From Cloacimonetes bacterium UBA6081 (GTDB lineage: Bacteria > Cloacimonadota > Cloacimonadia > Cloacimonadales > Cloacimonadaceae), in the NCBI GenBank assembly GCA_002428685.1, contig DIXL01000026.1, positions 1 to 19,027 on the forward strand: 19,027 nucleotides of DNA. The letters run 5' to 3'. Below, one piece after another: positions 1-7,379 of this stretch (positions are counted from its first letter, which is position 1; each line of letters opens with the position of its first letter). A model generated the notes under the pieces. It made no database searches. It worked only from the letters and a program-made list of their open reading frames with translations, and was not told where the DNA came from. The position numbers and the translations under genes were made by a program.

Positions 1-60
1 AATGCCGTCCCGATGGGACTCAGGATGCCGCTCAGAAGTGTTTTCACACAGTCTCCTCCG
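1..60. repeat. Palindromic sequence at left edge, possibly a dispersed extragenic repeat
   Basis: Positions 7-19 form a short perfect hairpin: GTCCC, loop GAT, GGGAC. On the minus strand a strong ribosome-binding-like GGAGGAGA (about 52-59) sits just before a GTG at 47 that opens a frame running off the window (reads VKTLLSGILSPIGTA). Either this is the start of a leftward gene cut by the edge, or, as I think more likely from the palindromic GTCCC/GGGAC, a copy of an extragenic repeat whose translation is spurious. Only 15 codons are visible, so it cannot be decided here. Confidence 0.3.
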
Positions 61-111
61 CGGGAACGACAGTTTGATATTGCGATGTAGCTCCTTGATA
101 ATACAATAACC

Positions 112-2541
112 TTACATCAGGGTTAGTTTTCGGATTTGTTTCGTAGTTCCGGACTTAAAGGATAGCAGATATATACCAACGGGGAGTTTTGCTCCGGAAT
201 TGGTTTTTCCATCCCAAGTTAAATCCAGCCAACCTGTGGCATTACCTTTGGTGCTGTAAACGCATTGACCTTTGATATTGTATATCTTCAGCAGGTAATC
301 CTGATTTGCCTCTTTTATCCCCACTTTGATATTCAGCTTTGAGGAAAAAGGATTGGGGTAAAGCTGGCTGATGCCTGTAATTACAGGGGTTTGTGGGTCA
401 TCCGGATTGGCAACAGCTATCTGGTAAATTCTACTAACCACTGAACTGGGGAGAAAATAATAGTTAAATGCCCTGGCTTTCAAGGTGCAGCTTTGCGCAA
501 TATGGATGGGATTTGTGTAAAGCGATGAGCTTGTGCTTGGGCTGCTTCCATCAGTTGTGTAGTAGATTTCTGAACCCGGGGTGGGGCAAGCAAGAGTTAC
601 GTCTATAGGCTCAGGATAAAATCCGGAAGGAAGGCTGGGAATGGGAGTAGCTACTTGATCATAATCAGGACAACCAGGAAAGGTGATTTGCAGCTCCATA
701 AACATCACTTGCCCACCAGGATTTGTAACCGGCACCGGAGGGGTGATGGAATTGCAATACCAGTCATAGCTGTTGTAAAACATGATTCCCAGCTTCCCGA
801 TTTTTTGAGAGCCACTTTGCCCTACGAAAATTACCTTATCCGCAGGATAAACCCATTGTGGTCTGATGCCATTAAGCTGCGGTGTATCAATGCTGTTCAG
901 CACAATTGGCTCTGACCATGAACAGCCATTATCGGGAGAAACAGAAATATAAATTTCGGGGCATTGAGCATAGGCAGCGTAAGTGGAATCGTTATCTGCA
1001 TTAAACCAGTGGGCACGCTGAGAATCCACCCATACAATAGCCATCATACCATGAGCGTTTGCTTCGGTTATTTTAATATTGTTGTAATGGAACATCATGG
1101 CATCGCCATGGGCTGAACTGTCCCAATGCCCGAATGGCCAGATGGTAGCCATTTGAGGTGTATATTCTCCGGCAATATCCACATCCCAACCATCCACTAT
1201 GCCCCAGGGAGCTTCAGTATCCCAGGGTTGGAAGTATTCATCATGAATATTCATAACATCACTCTGCGGATATACTTCTTTAATAGTGAACTGATGATTG
1301 GCAGAAGCATCGGGATCAAATACAAATTCCTTAACCACTTGCAGGTTTGGATAATAAGCCCCATCAGCACTCTTCAACCCCCAGATTGCCGGGATATGGA
1401 TACGTCCTTCGCTGTCCATAGTGGCATTCAGGTGACCGCTATTCATTATTACCCAGCGCATTTCGCTATCGGTGTATGGGATGCCATTTTCATCGGTGAA
1501 AAAACCCGCCGGGTTGTTTGGTGCGGCAGGTGGATTCCAGGATGGCAGATAACTAAAGGAGCTTATTCTGCTCCAGGTGCCTTGCCCGTAATTTGGACAT
1601 TTGAAAATATCCAGGTTTGCTTCTTGAATGTCTGTCTGGGTTGCAGGATCGTAGGCAAAATGGTAGCCGCAGTAATACAGATTTCCCATGGAATCACAGG
1701 TAAGAGCATGAAAAGGACGCCGCCAGATTTCATTCACATTCCATTGATCCAATTCCGGAATGGTAAAATTATCCGTGTTCCACAGCAAGGGGATACCACC
1801 TACTATGTCGTCAGCAGTAAAATCGGCAAAGCGGAGATATACGTTTTCGCTGGGTCCATCAGAATGAGTTTCAAAGTTTTTGCTTAGAACATAAACGCGA
1901 TGCTTTCCGGCTATTGGAGAGGGACCGATTACTGCACTGGGCCAGATGAATTCGTTGTCTGTGGTTATAGATCCATCCGGCGCAGTTATAGTTATGGGGT
2001 TGTCCACAATTATTTCGGAGTCGTTAAAAAGCCCAGGAATTCCAGAGATAAAGGCATCTGAGGTAAAAACAACTTCGTAGTGAGCATCATCATCCATGTC
2101 TGCATGCCAGGCATACATAGGCTTGCCGGAAACAGGATCAACAGCCAAAGTCGGATAGCCTTCGCGCACAGAATATTGCGATGTTTCCACATTGTTGAAA
2201 ACGTTGCAATTGGCATCAAGGTAGCTGTAGAATACTCTGCGAAGACCGGTTACAGCTCTCTGGGCGTGGTAAGCCATAAAATAGCCACCTCCCGCAGATT
2301 GAGGAATCACCTGTAAAGGCAAAGAATTATAGCTGCCTATCATGTAGTCGTAATAAGAGGTCATTAAGGGGATAGGCGTTCGGGTGAAATTGTAAGCTGG
2401 AGGGGTTCTGTTAGGGCTTATAGCTTTTCCCTGGGGGCTTTCACTATGTGGTTGCAGCTTTCCAGGCTCTGGAATTCTGGCATAGGCCGTTGTAAAAATC
2501 ACGCATAATGCAAGGGCAGTAAAGATAAATAGTCTATTCAT
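112..2541 (-). CDS. Secreted Asp-box / chitobiase-C-terminal-domain protein with T9SS-type sorting tail
   Basis: A protein of 809 residues with an N-terminal signal peptide (MNRLFIFTALALCVIFTTAYA-like hydrophobic segment). I start at 2541, not at 2604, because AGGAGA lies 4-5 bases before this ATG and the signal peptide begins there. The first ~600 residues are a large extracellular region rich in Trp, Asp and Tyr, with one clear Asp-box (SPDNGCSW, about residue 540), typical of sialidase-like beta-propellers. About residues 630-705 match the chitobiase/beta-hexosaminidase C-terminal domain (EIYYTTDGSSPS core). The last ~85 residues (LYPNPFSSKLNI onward, ending VGIYLLSF...KLTLM) are a Por-secretion/FlgD-like sorting domain. 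Role inferred: cell-surface or released protein, perhaps glycan-binding. I cannot name an enzymatic activity. It stands alone on its strand. Confidence 0.85.
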   Translation of the reverse strand: MNRLFIFTALALCVIFTTAYARIPEPGKLQPHSESPQGKAISPNRTPPAYNFTRTPIPLMTSYYDYMIGSYNSLPLQVIPQSAGGGYFMAYHAQRAVTGLRRVFYSYLDANCNVFNNVETSQYSVREGYPTLAVDPVSGKPMYAWHADMDDDAHYEVVFTSDAFISGIPGLFNDSEIIVDNPITITAPDGSITTDNEFIWPSAVIGPSPIAGKHRVYVLSKNFETHSDGPSENVYLRFADFTADDIVGGIPLLWNTDNFTIPELDQWNVNEIWRRPFHALTCDSMGNLYYCGYHFAYDPATQTDIQEANLDIFKCPNYGQGTWSRISSFSYLPSWNPPAAPNNPAGFFTDENGIPYTDSEMRWVIMNSGHLNATMDSEGRIHIPAIWGLKSADGAYYPNLQVVKEFVFDPDASANHQFTIKEVYPQSDVMNIHDEYFQPWDTEAPWGIVDGWDVDIAGEYTPQMATIWPFGHWDSSAHGDAMMFHYNNIKITEANAHGMMAIVWVDSQRAHWFNADNDSTYAAYAQCPEIYISVSPDNGCSWSEPIVLNSIDTPQLNGIRPQWVYPADKVIFVGQSGSQKIGKLGIMFYNSYDWYCNSITPPVPVTNPGGQVMFMELQITFPGCPDYDQVATPIPSLPSGFYPEPIDVTLACPTPGSEIYYTTDGSSPSTSSSLYTNPIHIAQSCTLKARAFNYYFLPSSVVSRIYQIAVANPDDPQTPVITGISQLYPNPFSSKLNIKVGIKEANQDYLLKIYNIKGQCVYSTKGNATGWLDLTWDGKTNSGAKLPVGIYLLSFKSGTTKQIRKLTLM

Positions 2542-2604
2542 TATGTCTCCTATTGTTGCACTTCCCTTTGAAACAGGAGGGATGTTTTGCAGATCAACAA
2601 CCAT

Positions 2605-2827
2605 GCAATGTTCTGATAGTCTAAAAATATGTCAAGAAATATTAAGTTTCTTTGTTTTAAAAGGGCTTAATACATAATTTAGCTTGACAGATATATGCTA
2701 AGTTAATTCTGGTAAAAAGCAAGTAATTAGGTAGGTTAGATTCACCTATGAGATGAAATCAACGCTTTTCTGACAAAAGACAATGTAAACAAGATGAAGA
2801 CTAACTATCCTTGTAGGTGAGGAGAGT
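2605..2827. promoter_or_regulatory. Divergent intergenic region with a TTGACA -35-like box
   Basis: This gap separates the leftward secreted protein from the rightward mnmA. A perfect TTGACA is at 2684-2689 on the plus strand, but no good TATAAT lies 16-18 bases downstream, so it is only a candidate -35 element. A short inverted repeat TAGGT/ACCTA brackets 2731-2747 approximately. Nothing else stands out. Confidence 0.25.
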
Positions 2828-2875
2828 ATGGATCTGAAAGCAATGTTAATCAATCTAAAAAAGAGAGCTAAATGA
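2828..2875 (+). CDS. Possible 15-residue leader peptide overlapping mnmA
   Basis: ATG at 2828 opens a 15-codon frame reading MDLKAMLINLKKRAK, ending in TGA at 2873-2875. The stop overlaps the mnmA start as ATGA. A very good ribosome binding site, GAGGAG, lies 4-5 bases upstream and is stronger than the GAGAG in front of mnmA itself. The arrangement would let ribosomes finishing the peptide re-initiate on mnmA (translational coupling). The peptide is basic, with three Lys and one Arg in its last six residues. I recognise no family; it could equally be a chance frame. Confidence 0.35.
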   Translation: MDLKAMLINLKKRAK

Positions 2876-3960
2876 GTAAATATAAGCGTGTGGCAGTAGG
2901 GATTAGCGGCGGAGTGGATTCTGCCATGGCAGCATACCTGTTGAAGCGGGATGGTTACGAAGTAATCGGTCTGACGATGGCCATTTGGGACGATAGTATT
3001 CCGATAAAGGAATCCACTAAAAGCGGCTGTTTTGGTCCCGGAGAAAAGGAAGATTTGGAAGCTGCGGTAGCTTTGTGTAAAAAGATGGGGATTGAGCATC
3101 ACATAATCCGCTTGAAAGATGAGTATCGGGACAATGTTCTGGCGTATTTCTGTGGAACCTACATTGAGGGTAAAACCCCCAACCCCTGCCTGAGGTGCAA
3201 TGCCCGTATCAAGTTTGGCCTGTTACCGCAGAAGGCAAAAGCCCAAGGTATTGAGTTTGAGTATTTTGCTACGGGACACTATGTTCAGCTTGGTTATGAT
3301 GAGGCAAATTGCCGTTATCAGCTTATGAAAGCAGTGGACAGCAGCAAAGACCAGTCCTATTTCCTCTCTTTTTTAAGCCAGGAGCAGCTATCCAATTTGA
3401 TTTTTCCTTTGGGAGCCAAAACCAAGCCAGAAATTAAAGCCCTGGCAAAAGAACTGGGCTTTGGCGAACTGGCGGATAAAAAAGAAAGCCAGGATTTTTT
3501 AGAATCGGACGACCTTAGTGTGCTCTTTTCCGGAGACAGCTATTTTCCCGGCGAGATTGTTGATATAGATGGTAAGGTGCTTGGCACCCATACCGGAATA
3601 ATAAATTATACCATAGGGCAAAGACGCAATCTGGGCATCAGCGGGCAATCTGAACCATATTATGTGATAGAGCTTGACGCTGCCAATAACAAGGTTGTGC
3701 TTGGCCCCAAACAGTATCTCTATAGTAAAAAGTGTATTGCCACAAACATCAATTGGCTGTCCATCCCGTGTCCACAGACCAAATTTACAGCCCAAGCTAA
3801 GATAAGGCTTCAACACAAAGCAGCGGAATGCCAGATTACTCCTTTGGCTGACAACAGTTTAAGAGTGGAATTTAAAGAAGTACAACTGTCCATAACCCCC
3901 GGACAGGGAATTGTATTCTATGATAAGGATATTGTGTTAGCAGGCGGGATAATACAGTGA
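2872..3960 (+). CDS. mnmA: tRNA-specific 2-thiouridylase MnmA
   Basis: MnmA adenylates and then thiolates U34 in the wobble position of tRNA Lys, Glu and Gln, using sulfur relayed to an active-site cysteine. The 362-residue length is typical. Visible signatures: PP-loop SGGVDS (residues 12-17), TPNPCLRCN (102-110) followed by IKFG, FATGHY (132-137), DQSYFL (160-165) and NYTIGQRRNLGI near the start of the C-terminal beta-barrel. Oddity: the segment that in E. coli carries the second catalytic Cys (SxxICF, Cys199) reads ESQDFLESDD here, with no Cys. Instead there is an extra Cys in TPNPC (Cys106, beside Cys109) and a Cys in SGCFGPGE (Cys53). I believe this is a recognised cysteine-swapped subgroup, perhaps binding an Fe-S cluster, rather than a dead enzyme. 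The start codon overlaps the leader-peptide stop. Confidence 0.95.
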   Translation: MSKYKRVAVGISGGVDSAMAAYLLKRDGYEVIGLTMAIWDDSIPIKESTKSGCFGPGEKEDLEAAVALCKKMGIEHHIIRLKDEYRDNVLAYFCGTYIEGKTPNPCLRCNARIKFGLLPQKAKAQGIEFEYFATGHYVQLGYDEANCRYQLMKAVDSSKDQSYFLSFLSQEQLSNLIFPLGAKTKPEIKALAKELGFGELADKKESQDFLESDDLSVLFSGDSYFPGEIVDIDGKVLGTHTGIINYTIGQRRNLGISGQSEPYYVIELDAANNKVVLGPKQYLYSKKCIATNINWLSIPCPQTKFTAQAKIRLQHKAAECQITPLADNSLRVEFKEVQLSITPGQGIVFYDKDIVLAGGIIQ

Positions 3961-4115
3961 TGGAGTGCTGGAGTGTGGAAGTTCCCCTGAACGCTGACAA
4001 ATACGGATGCATAAGGGTGCGACAGAATTTAGGATAGGCAAAAAATCTACTATCTTAAATCCTGCCTTCTCGTAGTAGTGTAACGAGAGCATCGAGGCAA
4101 CTCCAAAGTATTTAA
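3961..4115. other. Non-coding stretch between mnmA and transposase relic
   Basis: No plausible gene with a ribosome binding site. The opposite strand stays open for about 90 codons across this region and into the relic, but it has no good start and looks like a shadow or a decayed sequence. The 10-mer TCGTAGTAGT at 4070-4079 recurs exactly at 7568-7577, on the far side of the RiPP-like cluster. Confidence 0.4.
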
Positions 4116-4319
4116 GGAGATCAGCATATTTTTTTGGCTTTATTCGAGGTAAAGGATCCCATCGAAGCTCTGGAAATTTACCGAAACAAAGATCTTGAGG
4201 AAAAAGCATTTGGGAACCTGAAAGAACGCTTGAACTTCAGACGTCCTGCTGTCTCCTCTGACCAGAGCTTGGAGGGAAAGATATTTTTAGAGTTCGTAGC
4301 CCTAATCGAAAAAAAATAG
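4116..4319 (+). pseudogene. Fragment of an IS1634-type (DDE) transposase
   Basis: About 65 codons read GDQHIF...ALFEVKDPIEALEIYRNKDLEEKAFGNLK and onward to EGKIFLEFVALIEKK. This resembles the C-terminal part of IS1634-family DDE transposases, where an acidic residue in the IYRNKD..EKAF..LK segment belongs to the catalytic triad. The frame is closed by a stop just upstream (4113) and ends abruptly after FVALI, where intact copies continue. There is no ribosome binding site, and the rest of the transposase is absent. I read it as a decayed insertion sequence marking a region of past rearrangement directly upstream of the AT-rich cluster. Family assignment is from memory of the motif. Confidence 0.6.
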
Positions 4320-4354
4320 TTTGCATTGTCATGATTTAGGATTACATTGAGTAG

Positions 4355-4382
4355 TTGAAACGGTCTTATGGCCTTATATAGA
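4355..4382 (+). promoter_or_regulatory. Candidate promoter of the precursor/radical SAM cluster
   Basis: TTGAAA (4355-4360), 16-base spacer, TATAGA (4377-4382), about 70 bases before the precursor start. This is a reasonable sigma-70-like match, but promoter consensus in this lineage is not known to me. Confidence 0.3.
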
Positions 4383-4454
4383 GTGTAGAAACGAGGGTAG
4401 TAAGAATGTCCTTAACTAATTTTGAAAGCAACTAATCAAAGAAAGGGAGTTAAT

Positions 4455-4682
4455 ATGGAAATCAAGGAAGTAAACAAAGATGCGATTATGAAAGCATTAT
4501 CTGATGCTGTGATCGCTGCTGAGGGCAAGAATATCGGCATTGTGCTAAAATCCTATGAAGGAAAAATGGATGGTGAAGTTTATCGGGAAGATTTGGCTGA
4601 AGCCTTAGACTCTCATTTCAATCAAACAACTATCGGTGTTTGTTGCAAAGAAACATACAAAATCGAACAATCAATACTTTGA
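4455..4682 (+). CDS. Putative RiPP precursor peptide (75 aa)
   Basis: I start at ATG 4455, preceded by AGGGAG with 5-base spacing; the longer frame from a TTG at 4422 has no such site. The 75-residue product begins MEIKEVNKDAIMKALSDAV and ends with TTIGVCCKETYKIEQSIL. The first ~57 residues look like a soluble, acidic, helical leader (EDLAEALDSHF). The tail carries the only cysteines, an adjacent Cys-Cys pair, plus a Tyr, and would be the natural core. I recognise no family, no double-glycine site and no nitrile-hydratase-type leader. The precursor role is inferred from its position: first gene before two radical SAM enzymes, separated from them by a stem-loop, a common way to make more precursor than enzyme. 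Alternative: an unrelated small protein. Confidence 0.6.
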   Translation: MEIKEVNKDAIMKALSDAVIAAEGKNIGIVLKSYEGKMDGEVYREDLAEALDSHFNQTTIGVCCKETYKIEQSIL

Positions 4683-4693
4683 AAAATGGATTT

Positions 4694-4720
4694 AGTGAGC
4701 TGGTTGATAACCAGCTCATT
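4694..4720 (+). terminator. Perfect stem-loop between precursor and maturase, possible attenuator
   Basis: TGAGCTGGTT (4696-4705), loop GAT, AACCAGCTCA (4709-4718): ten perfect base pairs with a three-base loop, extendable by a G-U and an A-U pair. It is followed by TTTATCTTTT, an imperfect T-rich stretch. It begins 11 bases after the precursor stop and ends 36 bases before the next start. It could be a leaky terminator or a 3' end protecting the precursor mRNA. Confidence 0.6.
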
Positions 4721-4756
4721 TATCTTTTGCATGGCGAGCATCATAAGGGTGGTTAC

Positions 4757-6142
4757 ATGAGGAATATAAAGCAGGACACATATATCTATAAAATACCTGA
4801 CAACAAGGCTTTTAATGATTTCTATTTGCTTGTGAATTTAGCGATGGGATCGGTCGATTATTTGAAGAATGACACCTTGGATAGAATCTCGGAAGGTGAT
4901 AAAAGTCTCTCTAAAGAACTGAGAAAATACTTTTCAACAAGTGATTTGAGCTATTCAGAAGAGTTATCTTTGTTTTATGATCTTTATATGCAATCGTTAA
5001 AAAAGAATGTCAGACCGGAAGTCATAATTATCCCTTGGATGGATTGTGATCTGAACTGCTCATACTGTTGGCAACATAATCAAAGATTAGATTCAGAGAT
5101 AAACGCCTCTGCATTTAAGAAAATCATACAGCCATCAATCAATTATTTCAAAGCTAGTGGCTGGCACTTAGCCCCAGAAGTTAATATCTTTGGTGGAGAG
5201 CCCCTATTGGACGATGACATGAAAAAAGGGATTATTTTAGAATTAGTCAATGAACTGAAAGAGAACCATCTAAGCTGCCACTTTACAACTTCAGGATATC
5301 ATTTAGATAAATATCTAGATGAGTTTTATGGTTTAGGGATTGATGGATTTCAAATAACGATAGATGGGCCACCCGAAATTCATAACAAAAGAAGAAAGTT
5401 AAAGAGCAATGAAGGAACTTTTTTGAAAATTATGAGCAATGTAAAGCTTGCGATACAGTATGGATTTAATGTCTCAATAAGAGTTAACATGGATATGGAT
5501 AATGTCGATTCAATAGATGAGTTATTGATTTATTTTTTTGAAGAAGGCCTGATTAACAGCAGTAACTTTTCTGTCTATTTCTCTCCGGTAACAGATCGTA
5601 GTTGCGTAAATGCTGCGTGTAATATAAACAAAGCGCAAACCTTGGATATGTTAGTAAACAAAATTAGGGGGCTTCCAGGGGAATCGCATTACTCGTTAGA
5701 ATTCTGGCGAGGAGCTGATGTAGTTTACAAATTATCTCAAAAGCAAACTTTAGAACTACCTCGATTTCATTATTGCCAAGCTTCTTATAAGGGTCAATTA
5801 GTCTTTTCACCTGATGGATTTATACATTGTTGCCTAGAGTCTGTCAGTGACAATCAAAAATCAATTGGAACCTGGAAAGATTATTTTTCCATAGATGAAA
5901 AAAAATGGGATCAATGGGCAACACCTGTCACAGCTTTAGATGAATGCAGTGGTTGTAACTCACGATTATTCTGTGGAGGGGGTTGCGTATTCGGCAGGTT
6001 GAAAGCAAAAGAAAATGGGAGTGCATACTGTGAAAAGATTCATGAGCAATTAGAAGTAATTTTCAAGCATTACTGGGACTTGATATTGATAAACAACCAG
6101 AGGAAACACTATGAGGATAGCGTTAGCAGTACCAACAGTTAA
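4757..6142 (+). CDS. Radical SAM/SPASM peptide-maturase-like protein
   Basis: The 461-residue protein starts at ATG 4757, preceded by AAGGGTGG with suitable spacing; an upstream in-frame ATG at 4640 lies inside the precursor gene and was rejected. Residues 1-90 form an N-terminal domain of the kind that often binds leader peptides in such enzymes. The radical SAM motif CDLNCSYC (Cys97, Cys101, Cys104) holds the SAM-binding 4Fe-4S cluster, and FGGEPLL follows in the barrel. The C-terminal SPASM domain is complete: Cys340 ... Cys358/Cys359, then CSGCNSRLFCGGGC (Cys397, 400, 406, 410) and Cys425, matching the canonical CX2CX5CX3C spacing for auxiliary clusters. Enzymes of this class cross-link or otherwise modify peptides, for example by thioether or C-C bonds. 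The substrate is inferred to be the upstream 75-residue peptide. The gene is AT-rich compared with its chromosomal neighbours. Confidence 0.88.
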   Translation: MRNIKQDTYIYKIPDNKAFNDFYLLVNLAMGSVDYLKNDTLDRISEGDKSLSKELRKYFSTSDLSYSEELSLFYDLYMQSLKKNVRPEVIIIPWMDCDLNCSYCWQHNQRLDSEINASAFKKIIQPSINYFKASGWHLAPEVNIFGGEPLLDDDMKKGIILELVNELKENHLSCHFTTSGYHLDKYLDEFYGLGIDGFQITIDGPPEIHNKRRKLKSNEGTFLKIMSNVKLAIQYGFNVSIRVNMDMDNVDSIDELLIYFFEEGLINSSNFSVYFSPVTDRSCVNAACNINKAQTLDMLVNKIRGLPGESHYSLEFWRGADVVYKLSQKQTLELPRFHYCQASYKGQLVFSPDGFIHCCLESVSDNQKSIGTWKDYFSIDEKKWDQWATPVTALDECSGCNSRLFCGGGCVFGRLKAKENGSAYCEKIHEQLEVIFKHYWDLILINNQRKHYEDSVSSTNS

Positions 6143-7379
6143 AATTGCATATTTTGATGGAAAACTGCCTGAACCACCATTAGGATTAATGTCATTAGCT
6201 GCCAATCTTCCTGACTACTGTGAAGTTAAAATATTCGACTTCTATAATAATCCCGCCCCAAATTCGTATATAGTGAAATCTATTTTAGCATTCAATCCTG
6301 ATGTTATTGGGTTTAGTACCGTATTCTCATCAATGTACAGACCTTCTTTGGATATTGCCAAGTTAATAAAGGATGAAATAGATGTTGTAACAGTTTTGGG
6401 AGGCAATCATGCCACCTTTATGTACATGGAAGCCATTGAAGAAAAATCTATTGATTTCATAGTTTTACATGAGGGAGAAATTGCATTTGGAAATCTTGTG
6501 GATTACCTCTCAAAGAAAACCAATCTCTTTCCACCATATAATGTGATATCCAAAGATAAAAGAAATACTGAGATACAACTAATAGAAGATCTTGACTCAA
6601 TTAATCCTCCCCTTCGAGACACATCTTATTTTTTCAAGCCGAATCAAAAATATAGAAACTCAATTATAACTACGAGAGGCTGTCCATGCGGCTGTCCTTA
6701 TTGTTCAACTTCAGCAATGCAACAATATAAATATAGAGAACGGTCTTTAAACAGTGTATTGGATGAAGTAATACAGATAACTACAAGCTCTAATGACAAC
6801 GCGGTTACCTTTGTTGACGATATATTTACATATAATCGAGATAGAGTAATAGCGTTTTCAGAAATAATTAAGAAACACAATATTCTATGGGGTTGTTCTT
6901 CAAGAATTAATACAATTGATGAAGAGCTTATACAAATTATGTCCAGTTCTGGTTGCAAGGGAATTTTCTTTGGTATTGAATCAGGATCACCCAAAATTAT
7001 GAAGTTACTAAATAGAAACTATGCTCCAGACGAGGTCATCAGGATATTCAGGATTTGTAAAGACTTGGAAATAAATGCTTACGGATCATTTATTCTTGGC
7101 TTGCCCTTTGAAGAAGAAGATGATATTTTAAAAACATTGGAGCTGGCAAAAAAACTGCCGACAACTCAATTGCGCTTAGGCCCTCTTCAAGTTTATCCAG
7201 GAACTAAGATTTGGAATAATCCGGATTTATTCGGCGTTCATGTTGATAAAACGATTGACTTTTCCTCCATAGACAACGATAATCGGGCTCACTTCTCAAC
7301 AAACTGGTTAAGCAAAGAGAGGATTACAGAATTCAACATAATAGGAAGACAGATATCCCAAAGCAAACTAAATAATTGA
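6111..7379 (+). CDS. B12-binding-domain radical SAM protein
   Basis: A 422-residue protein whose ATG lies 32 bases inside the end of the SPASM gene, with GAGG 8 bases before it, so the two are probably translationally coupled. Residues 1-150 look like a cobalamin-binding Rossmann domain of the BchE/class-B type (PPLGLMSLAANLP, then LGGNHATF with His100 and HEGEIAF). Residues ~185-400 are the radical SAM barrel: TRGCPCGCPYC with Cys191, Cys195 and Cys198 as cluster ligands, VTFVDDIF, GIESGSPKIMKLLNR and GSFILGLPFE. Family members commonly methylate unactivated carbons using methylcobalamin, while others do cyclisations. In this context the likely substrate is the same peptide, making it a second tailoring enzyme. 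The classic DxHxxG cobalamin motif is not seen, which is common in this subgroup. Confidence 0.88.
   Translation: MRIALAVPTVKIAYFDGKLPEPPLGLMSLAANLPDYCEVKIFDFYNNPAPNSYIVKSILAFNPDVIGFSTVFSSMYRPSLDIAKLIKDEIDVVTVLGGNHATFMYMEAIEEKSIDFIVLHEGEIAFGNLVDYLSKKTNLFPPYNVISKDKRNTEIQLIEDLDSINPPLRDTSYFFKPNQKYRNSIITTRGCPCGCPYCSTSAMQQYKYRERSLNSVLDEVIQITTSSNDNAVTFVDDIFTYNRDRVIAFSEIIKKHNILWGCSSRINTIDEELIQIMSSSGCKGIFFGIESGSPKIMKLLNRNYAPDEVIRIFRICKDLEINAYGSFILGLPFEEEDDILKTLELAKKLPTTQLRLGPLQVYPGTKIWNNPDLFGVHVDKTIDFSSIDNDNRAHFSTNWLSKERITEFNIIGRQISQSKLNN

Noticed and set aside
1126..1887. 253-codon open frame on the plus strand
   Set aside because: Lies wholly opposite the secreted protein gene, has no ribosome binding site and an unprotein-like composition; a shadow.
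3937..4209. 90-codon minus-strand frame over the mnmA end and the transposase relic
   Set aside because: No start site or recognisable family, and it overlaps two better explained sequences.
4640..4756. Upstream in-frame extension of the SPASM gene
   Set aside because: Begins inside the precursor gene and would translate through the stem-loop; the ATG at 4757 has its own good site.
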